A program made the translations under genes and the position numbers. This document shows positions 13,681-21,089 of a stretch of 44,280 nucleotides of DNA, piece by piece. The stretch covers positions 1 to 44,280 of the IMG/VR virus record IMGVR_UViG_3300041809_000597. The stretch is one strand, 5' to 3'. The notes beneath the pieces were generated by a model. The model searched no databases. It was not told the DNA's origin and saw nothing but the letters and a program-made list of their open reading frames with translations. Position 1 is the stretch's first letter. Each line of letters starts with the position of its first letter. The DNA is from a virus.

Positions 13681-13728
13681 ACCGCCGGATTTACCCGCTT
13701 TTTTGCCAATTTACAAAAAAATCTCCAA

Positions 13729-13774
13729 ATCATCGGAAAACCCCATTGACCGCGAATTGCGATGATGCTTTAAG
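13729..13774 (+). promoter_or_regulatory. Promoter with CATCGG dyad (site B)
   Basis: TTGACC (13746-13751), 17 bases, TTTAAG (13769-13774). Half-sites ATCATCG (13729-13735) and CGATGAT (13760-13766) flank the -35 box. Drives the 13822 gene group. Confidence 0.55.
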
Positions 13775-13821
13775 CTGCCCATGCGTTGGCATGGTGCCGA
13801 AGCATTCAAGGGAATTACCCG

Positions 13822-14484
13822 ATGGCTAAATATCAAACCTTGTGCGAATTTCTGGCGGAAATGGGCGGTTTGCGTTCGTTCCGTGGCCAGATGGATACAA
13901 TCGGTTCATCCGATCTCCGCTCAATTGGCGCGGATGCGTGGCACAAGGCAAAACCTTTCCGTAAAAAGCTGGTTCGCCTGGAAACGGGTTTGACGCCGGA
14001 TGACGCGACGTTGGCGGCATGGAACGCGGGATATTTTCCGCAATTCTCCGAACGGCCAGAAGTTCAGGATTTGATCGATGCGATTGACGGTGAGCTGGCG
14101 GGTAAGCCGGTTTACACGTTGGATGATGCGCACGAGATTTTTAACGATGAGATGGCAGCGTATGAACGTGAAATGACAATGCAGGGTCTGCATGACTTGG
14201 CCGAAATTGATCCATCGGACGAATTCGAGGTCGCGCCATTTATTGACGTTCCAGGCCGCGCGATTCCGAAAAATTCGGAGTTAATTGTGGGCGCGAACGG
14301 CGAAGCGGTTTACATTTATTGTCAAATTTACATTAACAAAAAAGGATTTGAGGGTAAAACGTTTTACGCAAAAGCGTTCCGTGCGGGTGAAAAAAATCAC
14401 GATTGGCACAATGCTTTTGCATCGCACGAATTGCGCGAAGACAAGATTAACGAATTTTTTGCCTCAAGCCTGGAGCTGGTTTAA
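13822..14484 (+). CDS. Hypothetical protein
   Basis: 220 residues; ATG 13822 with AAGGGA nine bases upstream lies after the dyad-bearing promoter. Acidic, with an N-terminal helical region (YQTLCEFLAEMGGLRSFRG) and a C-terminal region rich in aromatic strands (EAVYIYCQIYINKKGF). No family recognised. The following gene starts on its last base. Confidence 0.7.
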   Translation: MAKYQTLCEFLAEMGGLRSFRGQMDTIGSSDLRSIGADAWHKAKPFRKKLVRLETGLTPDDATLAAWNAGYFPQFSERPEVQDLIDAIDGELAGKPVYTLDDAHEIFNDEMAAYEREMTMQGLHDLAEIDPSDEFEVAPFIDVPGRAIPKNSELIVGANGEAVYIYCQIYINKKGFEGKTFYAKAFRAGEKNHDWHNAFASHELREDKINEFFASSLELV

Positions 14485-14705
14485 TGCGTCGCCTAACTTG
14501 TAATATCCGTTGCCAAACTTCAATAAAACATATTTGCGAATGTCCTTGCGGCGGAAAAAATCATGGTCGCCTAATCGTCATGGCGTGTGACGATCCAGAT
14601 TCGAGCGCCGAACCGTTGCAGGTAATACAAGCGCGTTTGCGTCACAAGGCATTGCCGCTGCCGATTGTACCGCCGAACCCTAATCAATTCGATCTGTTTT
14701 TGTAA
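14484..14705 (+). CDS. Small cysteine-rich protein
   Basis: 73 residues beginning on the last A of the previous stop codon. The motif HICECPCGGKNHG (about residues 16-28) offers two or three cysteines and a histidine for metal binding; I recall this short CxCxCGG..HG pattern in small phage proteins of unknown role. C-terminus is Pro-rich and ends NQFDLFL, which resembles the DnaN sliding-clamp binding box (QxDLF), a point of inference. Confidence 0.65.
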   Translation: MRRLTCNIRCQTSIKHICECPCGGKNHGRLIVMACDDPDSSAEPLQVIQARLRHKALPLPIVPPNPNQFDLFL

Positions 14706-14715
14706 GGTTTTTGAT

Positions 14716-15081
14716 ATGTCAGAATTTACGTGCTGCAATGTTATCGATGGTTCCGATTGCTGGAATGACGCGACATGGAACGCGGATATCAAATCCGCTG
14801 ATCCTGATCTGGCGGGGATTAAATATACCGGATCGTATTGCACTGAATGCAAGCGCGCGGGGATATCCCGCAACGTTACGGCATGGCGGCGCATTGTACC
14901 GGCTTTGGTGCTGGAAGGTGGGGATGTATCGGCTGACACGTTTGCGCCGTCCAAACCAGCTCCTAGCGCGTTAAAACAGGCTTCCCTGTTTGCGATGCAC
15001 CATGACGCAAAACCAAACAAGATGGCGCGACATGCCGCGCCAACATTGATGGATTGGCTTGACGCTAACCCGTCAAAATAA
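14716..15081 (+). CDS. Cysteine-containing hypothetical protein
   Basis: 121 residues. ATG 14716 is chosen for the AAGG upstream. The first third contains paired cysteines (FTCCNVIDGSDCW, GSYCTECKRAG) that look like a treble-clef-like zinc site; the rest is low in signal and basic at the end. No known family. Followed by an intergenic promoter of the CCATCGGAA type. Confidence 0.6.
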   Translation: MSEFTCCNVIDGSDCWNDATWNADIKSADPDLAGIKYTGSYCTECKRAGISRNVTAWRRIVPALVLEGGDVSADTFAPSKPAPSALKQASLFAMHHDAKPNKMARHAAPTLMDWLDANPSK

Positions 15082-15091
15082 ATTTAAAAAA

Positions 15092-15135
15092 CCACCGGAA
15101 TTCCATTTGACAAGGTTTTCCGATGGCTCTATAGA
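15092..15135 (+). promoter_or_regulatory. Strong promoter with CCACCGGAA/TTCCGATGG dyad (site C)
   Basis: TTGACA (15107-15112), 17 bases, TATAGA (15130-15135). Half-sites CCACCGGAA (15092-15100) and TTCCGATGG (15118-15126) flank the -35 box. This is the best promoter of the dyad family. Confidence 0.75.
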
Positions 15136-15180
15136 CTGCATATGCGCTGGAATACACCGGCACAAAACACGGAGATACCG

Positions 15181-15411
15181 ATGAAGATTTTAAATGTTTG
15201 GCAGTATGAGGATTGCACCGGGCGAATCTGTAAAGGTGCAATGCTCGGATTTTCCGATTTTGGTGGTACGGACATAACATACCGATTCCATCGTTTAAAC
15301 GACAACGGTTTTCCGATTGTGCATGACAATGGTGGTATAACGTTGGATTTAGTTAGTGGTTCTCGCTTGAAAGCCGCAACACGAATCGGCAACGTGAAAA
15401 TTGAAGATTAA
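15181..15411 (+). CDS. Hypothetical protein
   Basis: 76 residues; ATG 15181 has GGAG seven bases upstream, whereas the in-frame ATG 15142 would lie right at the predicted transcription start. Beta-rich sequence (ILNVWQYEDCTGRICKGAML, ITYRFHRLNDNGFPIVHDN). No family recognised. First gene of a three-gene group. Confidence 0.65.
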   Translation: MKILNVWQYEDCTGRICKGAMLGFSDFGGTDITYRFHRLNDNGFPIVHDNGGITLDLVSGSRLKAATRIGNVKIED

Positions 15412-15434
15412 CCAAAAGTTTCGGGGATAAGATT

Positions 15435-15620
15435 GTGGATAAATTTACTGTTGAAATTGATTGCGGAAATGCAGCGTTCTATGAAGTTGATCGCGAGTAT
15501 GAGGTGGCAAGAATTTTGCGTGAATTGGCGGATTCGTTGGAATCTGGGCGGATCGGAAAGATTTACTTGCATGACTATAACGGCAACCGCGTTGGTGCAG
15601 CTAAATTCGAGGAATGCTAA
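15435..15620 (+). CDS. Small conserved phage protein
   Basis: 61 residues from GTG (MDKFTVEIDCGNAAFYEV, then EVARILRELADSLESGRIG and DYNGNRVGAAKFE). I recognise this layout as a small protein found widely in phages and alphaproteobacterial prophages, without known function. GGGGATAAG precedes the start. Confidence 0.75.
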   Translation: MDKFTVEIDCGNAAFYEVDREYEVARILRELADSLESGRIGKIYLHDYNGNRVGAAKFEEC

Positions 15621-15621
15621 A

Positions 15622-16047
15622 ATGATTTCGACGCAAAAATATGATGGCCTGATGATTTGCGCATTAACGCCAGAACAGCACGCCAGAACATGTGACTACT
15701 GGTACACCGTCACAACCCACGGGTTCACGACACATACCGCGTTCACCACGCGGGGCGCGTTGCTTGGGTGGCTGCATGAAAGGGGATTGACGATTGACGA
15801 TAGCGCCATCCCCGAACAGGGAAAACACGCTGTAGTACCCGTCAAGGGCGCGTATCGTACCGCGATGCACCTGGGCAGCTATGACGGATTTTTCGCGCTC
15901 CGGGGTCGTCGAACTAAGGTAATGTCGAACGCATCGGTAACGCTCGCAATCATTACCGATGATGAAGATGGTCTAAAAACGGTGCATTATCTAAACCCAA
16001 ACATGCAGGATCGCCCAGTTTTCCCCTGGTCTGATCTGCCAAAATAA
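15622..16047 (+). CDS. Hypothetical protein
   Basis: 141 residues; ATG 15622 follows GAGGA by eight bases and starts one base after the previous gene's stop. Residues 25-60 (DYWYTVTTHGFTTHTAFTTR GALLGWLHERGL in two parts) suggest an alpha/beta fold. No family recognised. Confidence 0.65.
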   Translation: MISTQKYDGLMICALTPEQHARTCDYWYTVTTHGFTTHTAFTTRGALLGWLHERGLTIDDSAIPEQGKHAVVPVKGAYRTAMHLGSYDGFFALRGRRTKVMSNASVTLAIITDDEDGLKTVHYLNPNMQDRPVFPWSDLPK

Positions 16048-16058
16048 ATTTAAAAAAA

Positions 16059-16101
16059 CCATCGGAATAGTGTTTGACATATCAATACCGATGGTTTAAA
16101 C
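16059..16101 (+). promoter_or_regulatory. Promoter with CCATCGGAA/TACCGATGG dyad (site D)
   Basis: TTGACA (16074-16079), with TTAAAC (16096-16101) 16 bases on. CCATCGGAA (16059-16067) and TACCGATGG (16086-16094) flank the -35 box, the same spacing as site C within one base. Confidence 0.65.
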
Positions 16102-16151
16102 CTTCTCATACATTGGCGATTGTGCCAACATTCACTTGGAAAGTACCAAAA

Positions 16152-16895
16152 ATGACTGAAAACAAAACCGCAATTCTCCGTCGCATTCGTGCTCTTGCCG
16201 CGAAAACTGTTGATAATGGTTGCACGGAGGAAGAGGCATTTAGCGCGGCGGCATTGCTGGCACGGTTGGTTGATAAATATGGTTTTTCACCTTCGGATAT
16301 CAACGAACCGGCTGAAAAATTGACAGAGGCGAAAATTCGTTCGACCGCGAACGCGCGTGCGAAGGAATGGTTTGCTATGGCGGTGGCCGTATATTGCGAT
16401 TGCGAGGTGTTGATGCGTCGCCTTGATACCAACAATCGCGAGTTGGTGTTCTTTGGCATGGAAACGGATGTTTTGATGTGTGAATATATCATGGCAATTC
16501 TTGATCGTGCGAATGAAACCGGGTTCAAAGCATTTTTGATGCAGGAGAAACTAAACGCGCCGTATGGTGCGAAAAAAACGCCAAAGGATATCTACCACGA
16601 CCGCAAGGCATTTGATGCGGGCATGGCGAATCGGGTAAATGCGCGGCTAAAAGAAATGAAAAATTCGCGTAATTCCACGGTGGATGAATCTACCGGGCAG
16701 ACGGGCGGTGCGTTGGTTATCGTAAAAAATGCGGTCGTATCGGAGGCATTTGCGGAAAAATACAAGCTCAGGCACCGCAAGAGCAGCACGAAAATCAATC
16801 ATCGTGGCAACGCATATGCTTCTGGTCAGCGCCAGGGCGATAGCGTGGCAATAAATCGCGGCGTCGGCGGCAGTTCGCAATTGCGTTTATCCTGA
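16152..16895 (+). CDS. DUF2786-domain protein
   Basis: 247 residues, GGAAAG upstream of ATG 16152. Residues about 8-50 (ILRRIRALAAKTVDNGCTEE, EAFSAAALLARLVDKYGFS) match the DUF2786 pattern of repeated Ala-rich helices ending in KYG. The rest (WFAMAVAVYCDCEVLMRR, VLMCEYIMAILDRANETGF, AFDAGMANRVNARLKEM) follows the usual downstream helical region of phage members. Biochemical role unknown. C-terminus is basic and Gly/Ser-rich. Transcribed from the site D promoter. Confidence 0.8.
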   Translation: MTENKTAILRRIRALAAKTVDNGCTEEEAFSAAALLARLVDKYGFSPSDINEPAEKLTEAKIRSTANARAKEWFAMAVAVYCDCEVLMRRLDTNNRELVFFGMETDVLMCEYIMAILDRANETGFKAFLMQEKLNAPYGAKKTPKDIYHDRKAFDAGMANRVNARLKEMKNSRNSTVDESTGQTGGALVIVKNAVVSEAFAEKYKLRHRKSSTKINHRGNAYASGQRQGDSVAINRGVGGSSQLRLS

Positions 16896-16917
16896 TTGGA
16901 GTTTTTTATTAAATAGG

Positions 16918-16984
16918 TTGACGGTGGCGGGCGGGTGGGGATATCCTGCCCGTCGCTGAAATATAACTTGGAATTGTCCAAGTT
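16918..16984 (+). promoter_or_regulatory. Promoter and 8-bp palindrome before 17003 gene
   Basis: TTGACG (16918-16923), 18 bases, TATCCT (16942-16947), followed by the perfect palindrome AACTTGGA-ATTG-TCCAAGTT (16965-16984). A GC-rich imperfect hairpin (CGGGCGGG/CCTGCCCG) overlaps the promoter. The palindrome may be an operator or leader hairpin. Confidence 0.45.
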
Positions 16985-17002
16985 CGGATTGGAATTTTAC
17001 CA

Positions 17003-17293
17003 ATGAAAAAATTACATAATAAAATGCGTGTCGATTTTTTCGATAATGCTGAGAGCGGCCAGCGCAAGGTCAGCGTGCAGATCATCGATGCGGTGGAATT
17101 CGATCAGGTATTGCTTGTCGATGACCTGGCGGCGGTGTTTAAGCGCCTTGGCGGGGTGCTGCGGGCTGTTGCGGTGGCCTATGGGTGGCTGGTAGCTCAT
17201 CCCCGCTTGGCGCTGTTGTGCGGCGTCATGGCGGCTTCTATGGCCACAATGTTCGCCGGTATGGTGGCTTACTATTTCGGGCTTTCCGGTTAA
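17003..17293 (+). CDS. Small membrane protein
   Basis: 96 residues. Basic and acidic N-terminal 60 residues (MRVDFFDNAESGQRKVSVQI) then a hydrophobic stretch from about 62 to 94 (HPRLALLCGVMAASMATMFA, GMVAYYFGL) that can form one or two membrane helices. No strong ribosome-binding site (GGA only). Function unknown. Confidence 0.65.
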   Translation: MKKLHNKMRVDFFDNAESGQRKVSVQIIDAVEFDQVLLVDDLAAVFKRLGGVLRAVAVAYGWLVAHPRLALLCGVMAASMATMFAGMVAYYFGLSG

Positions 17294-17298
17294 AGAAG

Positions 17299-17342
17299 CA
17301 TCAGCAATTGCGTTGACGCGGTTGTTGTCGGTGATGTACTAA
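17299..17342 (+). promoter_or_regulatory. Promoter with degenerate dyad (site F)
   Basis: TTGACG (17313-17318), 18 bases, TACTAA (17337-17342). CATCAGCAA (17299-17307) and TTGTCGGTGATG (17325-17336) occupy the positions of the dyad half-sites in the neighbouring promoters, but the match is loose. A GGCTGG/CCAGCC hairpin (17351-17368) follows in the leader. Confidence 0.4.
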
Positions 17343-17388
17343 GTTCTTACGGCTGGAGTTCACCAGCCTAGCATATGGAGTTTACCAA

Positions 17389-17811
17389 ATGTCTGCATTT
17401 CTCATTAACCCAGATACCATGAATAAAGTGATTCGCGCGATTTGCGCGCCAGCGTATTATCGCCCGCACAATCGCATGTTCGCGGGTTATAACGTTGACC
17501 GTTCAAACTCTTGGGACAAGATTGGAAGGGCCTTGTTCGCGTTGAATGTTGAGGCGGTAAGCCAACGCTACCCGAGCGAACGCGGGAAGTTCCACACATT
17601 TGAAGAGTACCGATTTGAGGGAATCCCGTACATGCGGGATCGGTCGGAGATCGTTTCTTGCTACAAGGCCGCGCAGTGCTTGGCGTATCAGTGCAGCGAG
17701 GGAAATGTTCCAGAGGAGGCAATTTATAAAGAATTGCGCGACATTATTTTGGAATTGCAGGAACGCATTGTCGCGGAATTGGATGAATACAAGGCGGCGG
17801 ATTGGGGATAG
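17389..17811 (+). CDS. Hypothetical protein
   Basis: 140 residues, GGAG eight bases before ATG. Soluble, alpha/beta in character (MFAGYNVDRSNSWDKIGRAL, YKAAQCLAYQCSEGNVPE, then a helical C-terminus). The sequence looks well conserved and similar in style to hypothetical proteins on alphaproteobacterial phages and plasmids, but I cannot name a family. Confidence 0.7.
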   Translation: MSAFLINPDTMNKVIRAICAPAYYRPHNRMFAGYNVDRSNSWDKIGRALFALNVEAVSQRYPSERGKFHTFEEYRFEGIPYMRDRSEIVSCYKAAQCLAYQCSEGNVPEEAIYKELRDIILELQERIVAELDEYKAADWG

Positions 17812-17819
17812 GGATCAGG

Positions 17820-18044
17820 ATGACAAATAGGATTAGGGAATTGAAGGTGGTGAAAAAAACTATTGTTCGCAGGTTCCAGAAGGGGCAGGCGATCAGGTAT
17901 GTTGGAAACAATAACATGTACGGGCGGATCGGTAGCATCGATGGGTTTACCTCTCCAACGCGCTACAGGGTAATTCTTGAAGGGCGGTATTACACGGTAT
18001 CACAAGACAACATTGAGGCTTTCAGCGGGTCGGAAAATGGCTAG
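17820..18044 (+). CDS. Small beta-rich protein
   Basis: 74 residues from ATG 17820 (an upstream TTG is less likely). Basic N-terminus, then QAIRYVGNNNMYGRIGSIDG and YRVILEGRYYTVSQDNIEAF, a pattern suggesting a small SH3-like beta barrel. Function unknown. Confidence 0.6.
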   Translation: MTNRIRELKVVKKTIVRRFQKGQAIRYVGNNNMYGRIGSIDGFTSPTRYRVILEGRYYTVSQDNIEAFSGSENG

Positions 18045-18095
18045 GATGCACATTCGTATTCCTGATCGGGTGTTTTGATTTTTAGAGTAGAGGGA

Positions 18096-18121
18096 CCGGC
18101 ACACGGTGCCGGGTTCTTTCT
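18096..18121 (+). terminator. Terminator after small-gene cluster
   Basis: CCGGCA (18096-18101), five-base loop, TGCCGG (18107-18112), then GTTCTTTCT. Moderately convincing. Confidence 0.5.
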
Positions 18122-18123
18122 CG

Positions 18124-18281
18124 TGGTGGATGATGTTGCGCTATTTTGGTTTAGTTTGGTTTGCGGCTTGGTGTTGTGTTCGATTGCGGTTTTCCTGTTT
18201 GCTCGAATCTCCAGGAGCGGGAGATTTTGCCGAACAAACCCCGCTAGACCTGATTCAAATTTTGGGGGCATAGATGAATAA
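18124..18281 (+). CDS. Possible small membrane protein
   Basis: 52 residues from GTG 18124 (VVDDVALFWFSLVCGLVLC, then SIAVFLFARIS and a basic tail): one clear membrane helix with positive residues after it. It overlaps the next gene by eight bases, as others here do. No ribosome-binding site is seen and a longer version from TTG 18075 would run through the terminator, so its reality is uncertain. Confidence 0.4.
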
Positions 18282-18567
18282 AAATCTACCGGCTAAGCCG
18301 CAAGAGCTGATTGCGCGGGATATTGTTAAGGCGATTGCAATGAACATTGGAAAGGACGTGGCATTTCACATAGAAACCATGTATCCGCTGGCCGTTTCTG
18401 CCACGTCAAGAAGTATGCTGTTGTCGGTCAGGAACGCGGTCTATAATGAAATTATGGCGGCTCTGGATGTGACAGATGAGACAGAAATTTTGGCCCGCCT
18501 GCAACGTCGCAAGGCGCATCGGAGGGAGATAAAAGCTATGATGAAAGCCGGGACACGCGGGCCATGA
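18274..18567 (+). CDS. Hypothetical protein
   Basis: 97 residues, GGGGG before ATG. Helical throughout (PQELIARDIVKAIAMNIGKD, SVRNAVYNEIMAALDV, LARLQRRKAHRREIKAMM) with a basic C-terminus. Coupled by ATGA to the helix-turn-helix gene that follows. No family recognised. Confidence 0.65.
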   Translation: MNKNLPAKPQELIARDIVKAIAMNIGKDVAFHIETMYPLAVSATSRSMLLSVRNAVYNEIMAALDVTDETEILARLQRRKAHRREIKAMMKAGTRGP

Positions 18568-18794
18568 CGCCACTTGCACGATACCTTGAGATAATCAGAT
18601 GGTCCTCCGGTGATCTGGCGGACCATTTTGGCATCAACAAGAGGACGGTTTTTCGTTGGCTAAATGGTCAAAATGATACGCCGGACAACGTTCTTGTATG
18701 GGCAAGGGAATTGGCGGAATTTCATCTTGCGCACGGCTTGCCGGATGGGTGGGTGTCAAACAACAATAACGATTTCAAATCGATTGGGGATTGA
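18564..18794 (+). CDS. Helix-turn-helix DNA-binding protein
   Basis: 76 residues. MTPLARYLEIIRWSSGDLAD, HFGINKRTVFRWLNGQNDTP is a clear helix-turn-helix (residues about 13-40) of the small phage type, with a helical tail (ELAEFHLAHGL). Likely a transcriptional regulator of the element. The next promoter overlaps its stop codon. Confidence 0.75.
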   Translation: MTPLARYLEIIRWSSGDLADHFGINKRTVFRWLNGQNDTPDNVLVWARELAEFHLAHGLPDGWVSNNNNDFKSIGD

Positions 18795-18821
18795 CAGGGA
18801 GGAAACGTCCAAGGTTATGTT
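18791..18821 (+). promoter_or_regulatory. Candidate promoter of SlyB-like gene
   Basis: TTGACA (18791-18796), 19 bases, TATGTT (18816-18821), followed by a small GTTGA-TTCG-TCAAC hairpin in the leader. The long spacer lowers certainty. Confidence 0.4.
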
Positions 18822-18846
18822 GATTCGTCAACAATGGGAGTTCACT

Positions 18847-19374
18847 ATGCGTTCTAATAAGTTGGGTTTTCTCTCGGTTTCCGCTATTATACTGTTGGCT
18901 GGTTGTCAGCAACCAGGCGCAGACCTGGGGGCAAATGTCTACGATGCGAGCCAAGTCAACCAGAATCAAAACGCTAAAGTGATTGATATTGTCACGATTG
19001 CCCCCGCCCAGATTAAGGTCAGCAACGCTCAAAACCAGAAGACTGCGGAAGTCGCTGGTAGCATTTTGGGTGCTGTTGGCGGGGGTCTGTTGGGCAATAG
19101 CTTGAGCGGCGGCATGGTGCGCGGTAGCAATACCGTTGGCGGTGCAGCATTGGGGGGCATCGCAGGAGCGGCGGCGGGGTCGTTGGTTTCATCAACGGCG
19201 CTGGTTGATGGCGTGACAATCGGTTACAATGAGGACGGTTCAATTCATACTTCGACGCAGGTTGGCGAAATGTGCCAATTTAAGCAGGGTCGGGCTCTGG
19301 TTGTGATGACGCAGGAAAATGAAACCCGCGTGCAACCAAATACAGATTGCCAGAAGCCTACCAACAACGGCTAA
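18847..19374 (+). CDS. SlyB-like glycine-zipper outer-membrane lipoprotein
   Basis: 175 residues, GGGAG six bases before ATG. A lipoprotein signal (MRSNKLGFLSVSAIILLAGC) has its acylated cysteine at 20. After a linker comes a glycine-zipper segment (SILGAVGGGLLGNSLSGG, VGGAALGGIAGAAAGSLV), typical of the SlyB/Rcf2-like outer-membrane family, and a short C-terminal beta domain with two cysteines. Such proteins support outer-membrane integrity under stress. Carriage by a phage element is unusual and could alter host envelope traits. Confidence 0.8.
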   Translation: MRSNKLGFLSVSAIILLAGCQQPGADLGANVYDASQVNQNQNAKVIDIVTIAPAQIKVSNAQNQKTAEVAGSILGAVGGGLLGNSLSGGMVRGSNTVGGAALGGIAGAAAGSLVSSTALVDGVTIGYNEDGSIHTSTQVGEMCQFKQGRALVVMTQENETRVQPNTDCQKPTNNG

Positions 19375-19403
19375 TTTTCACTCCATAAAAAATTGGATTA
19401 ACG

Positions 19404-20027
19404 ATGAAAATTCTTGCGACCGCTGTAGTCTTCACCGCTTTGGCCGGGGCTTGTTATGCCCAGAATTCCGACTCCGGCCCAATTGTTGGGCTTGCTGCTT
19501 TGGCGGCAGCGCAGGACCAGGATCAAGCGGAAGCTGCGGCGGCGCAAGCAGCCGAGGAGCAGGCGAGAGCGCAGGCAGAGGCCCGCGCCGAAGCGCAACA
19601 GGCAGCAGTTGAACGTCGGGCAGCAGCGCAACAGGCAGCAGCAAATGCTGAGGCAGAAGCCGATAAGCAGCGCAACGAAAAATACCAGGATAAGTTGCGA
19701 GATATTAACCTTGAACGACAACAGATTGATCTGGAAAAGGAGCAAACTGATGTCAATCGGGAAAACGACATTATCAATGCGCAGTTGAAGGCGCAGAATG
19801 CGCAAACAGATGTAACGCAATCTCAGGCCGATGCGGCGCGCACACTGGCGCAGGGCCAGGCAACGGCAGAGGTTACAGAGGCGCAGGGTGACAAGACGTT
19901 GGATAGTGACGTGGGTGCGGCTGTAGTGACCCGCGCGCAGGGTGCGGCAACGCTCGACACTGACAAAGGCAAGGCGGATGTGAAGAAAGCCGGTGGCTTT
20001 CTAAACAATAGTGCGGGCGGCAGTTAA
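19404..20027 (+). CDS. Exported Ala/Gln-rich coiled-coil protein
   Basis: 207 residues with a signal peptide (MKILATAVVFTALAGACYAQ). Residues 35-145 are a long Ala/Gln/Glu/Arg coiled coil (AEARAEAQQAAVERRAAAQQ), followed by Thr/Ala-rich repeats (DAARTLAQGQATAEV, GDKTLDSDVGAAVV, TRAQGAATLDTDKGK). It resembles what I recall as DUF5384-type periplasmic proteins, tentatively. Convergent with, and overlapping by four bases, the GcrA-like gene. Probably co-transcribed with the SlyB-like gene. Confidence 0.75.
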   Translation: MKILATAVVFTALAGACYAQNSDSGPIVGLAALAAAQDQDQAEAAAAQAAEEQARAQAEARAEAQQAAVERRAAAQQAAANAEAEADKQRNEKYQDKLRDINLERQQIDLEKEQTDVNRENDIINAQLKAQNAQTDVTQSQADAARTLAQGQATAEVTEAQGDKTLDSDVGAAVVTRAQGAATLDTDKGKADVKKAGGFLNNSAGGS

Positions 20028-20398
20028 CCTACCTTTAACCGCATTGGCACGTAGGCTTTAGCATGATGTTTCGCGCAATAGCGGCTTCCAGGCTTTAGGT
20101 TATCGCCGCAAAATCGGAACTCTGGAGTTCTCGGGGTTCCGATTGGCCATTGGCAAGTTTCAGCGGACCTTTTTAGGGTCGGCGCTGGAGCTGGTGGGTT
20201 GCGCGGCCTCGGTGCCGACTGCGTTTCTGTATGCTTTGGCGGCAATTCGCCTGGTGGTCCAAGGCGGCGAGTTTTTCGGCTCACGCTCTCGACCGTGCGG
20301 CCCATTTGGCGCGCAATGTCTGATGTTTTGACCTTTTTTTCTCGCAAATCCCGAAGTTTTCTAACTTCGTCGTCGGTCCACGGCTTGGAATTTATCAT
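20024..20398 (-). CDS. GcrA-like cell-cycle regulator
   Basis: 124 residues, start set by ATGA overlap with the preceding gene and AAGG upstream. The N-terminus (SKPWTDDEVRKLRDLREKKV, then TSDIARQMGRTVESVSRKTR) is the GcrA/Myb-like helix-turn-helix; after a Pro-rich linker the C-terminus has CQWPIGTPRTPEFRFCGDN and SRYCAKHHAKAYVP, the characteristic GcrA sigma70-interaction domain. In Alphaproteobacteria GcrA binds sigma70 and activates promoters carrying CcrM-methylated GANTC. A phage copy could reprogramme the host cell cycle or serve the phage's own promoters. The N-terminal half is more diverged than the C-terminal one. Confidence 0.85.
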   Translation of the reverse strand: MINSKPWTDDEVRKLRDLREKKVKTSDIARQMGRTVESVSRKTRRLGPPGELPPKHTETQSAPRPRNPPAPAPTLKRSAETCQWPIGTPRTPEFRFCGDNLKPGSRYCAKHHAKAYVPMRLKVG

Positions 20399-20559
20399 AG
20401 TTCGCCTTGTGTCATCCTTAGAAGGCCACATTGCGCACAAATTACGGAATCGTCTACTGTTTCGCAATGGCATCGTTCGCTAGTCATGGGTTTGAACTCG
20501 TTGAACCTCATGTGACGCAAGGCCCTACTGGCTTTTGGCGGCGGGAAACGTCTTTTCAT
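20395..20559 (-). CDS. 54-residue Cys-rich protein in ATGA-coupled operon
   Basis: MKRRFPPPKASRALRHMRFN then a region with four cysteines (RCHCETVDDSVICAQCG), a likely zinc site. Its ATG overlaps the stop of the RusA-like gene (ATGA) and its own stop overlaps the ATG of the GcrA-like gene in the same way, filling the gap between them exactly. That double coupling is strong evidence for a real gene despite its size. Function unknown; a small partner in transcription or DNA binding is conceivable. Confidence 0.8.
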   Translation of the reverse strand: MKRRFPPPKASRALRHMRFNEFKPMTSERCHCETVDDSVICAQCGLLRMTQGEL

Positions 20560-21089
20560 GTTATGCGGCCCAAGTCGCGGATTCGGACAATAGTTCTTTG
20601 CTCGGCGCGGTTTTTTGCCTGCACATGTTGGATGTCGGATCGCAAATGCGTTGGATCATCCCCGGCGATGATGCCCAGCCCATAGGGGTGGCGCGCGGAT
20701 CGGGGCTGTAGAAGGTCCAAGAGGAATTTCCGGCTTTCCTGTAGGTTGTCTTCATCTGGCCGTTTCAGAGAATAGCGGAGAATACTCACGGACGCGAAGG
20801 TAAGCGGGCTTTTTGGTGCGCTGGTGATTGCCCGCGATACCTCATCGGATAACTCATGTATCGCGGCACTTTTTTTTGACCAGTGCATATTTTTTTTCAC
20901 GTTGGGCAATAGGAGCGGCCTGGAGAGGGTTATGGTGATATCTGGGTGTATCTGCCCGCCTAATTGCTGCACCGCACCGGGGGGCTTCTGGGCGGCTTTC
21001 TCTGGCCATTTTGCGGGCAGTGCGGCCTGTTCCTGGCCAGCTCTGCGGCGCTCGTAGTCTCTCAGCCACGCTTCATCGAATCTGGCCAT
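20556..21089 (-). CDS. RusA-like Holliday junction resolvase
   Basis: 177 residues. The C-terminal domain (about residues 50-177) shows the RusA layout: a basic start (LSRPLLLPNVKKNMHWSKKS), then RPDEDNLQESRKFLLDLLQP and GLGIIAGDDPTHL, corresponding to the DxDN...K...DxL...DD signature whose aspartates bind the metal. RusA resolves Holliday junctions late in phage recombination. The N-terminal 45 residues are an extra basic, Ala/Pro-rich extension. It overlaps the upstream regulator gene and is coupled to the next one. Pairing with the ERF/YqaJ module across the divergent promoter fits a recombination set. Confidence 0.75.
   Translation of the reverse strand: MARFDEAWLRDYERRRAGQEQAALPAKWPEKAAQKPPGAVQQLGGQIHPDITITLSRPLLLPNVKKNMHWSKKSAAIHELSDEVSRAITSAPKSPLTFASVSILRYSLKRPDEDNLQESRKFLLDLLQPRSARHPYGLGIIAGDDPTHLRSDIQHVQAKNRAEQRTIVRIRDLGRIT

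Noticed and set aside
20431-20685. Plus-strand frame opposite the RusA/54-mer genes
   Set aside because: The minus strand carries tightly coupled genes with recognisable motifs over the same bases.
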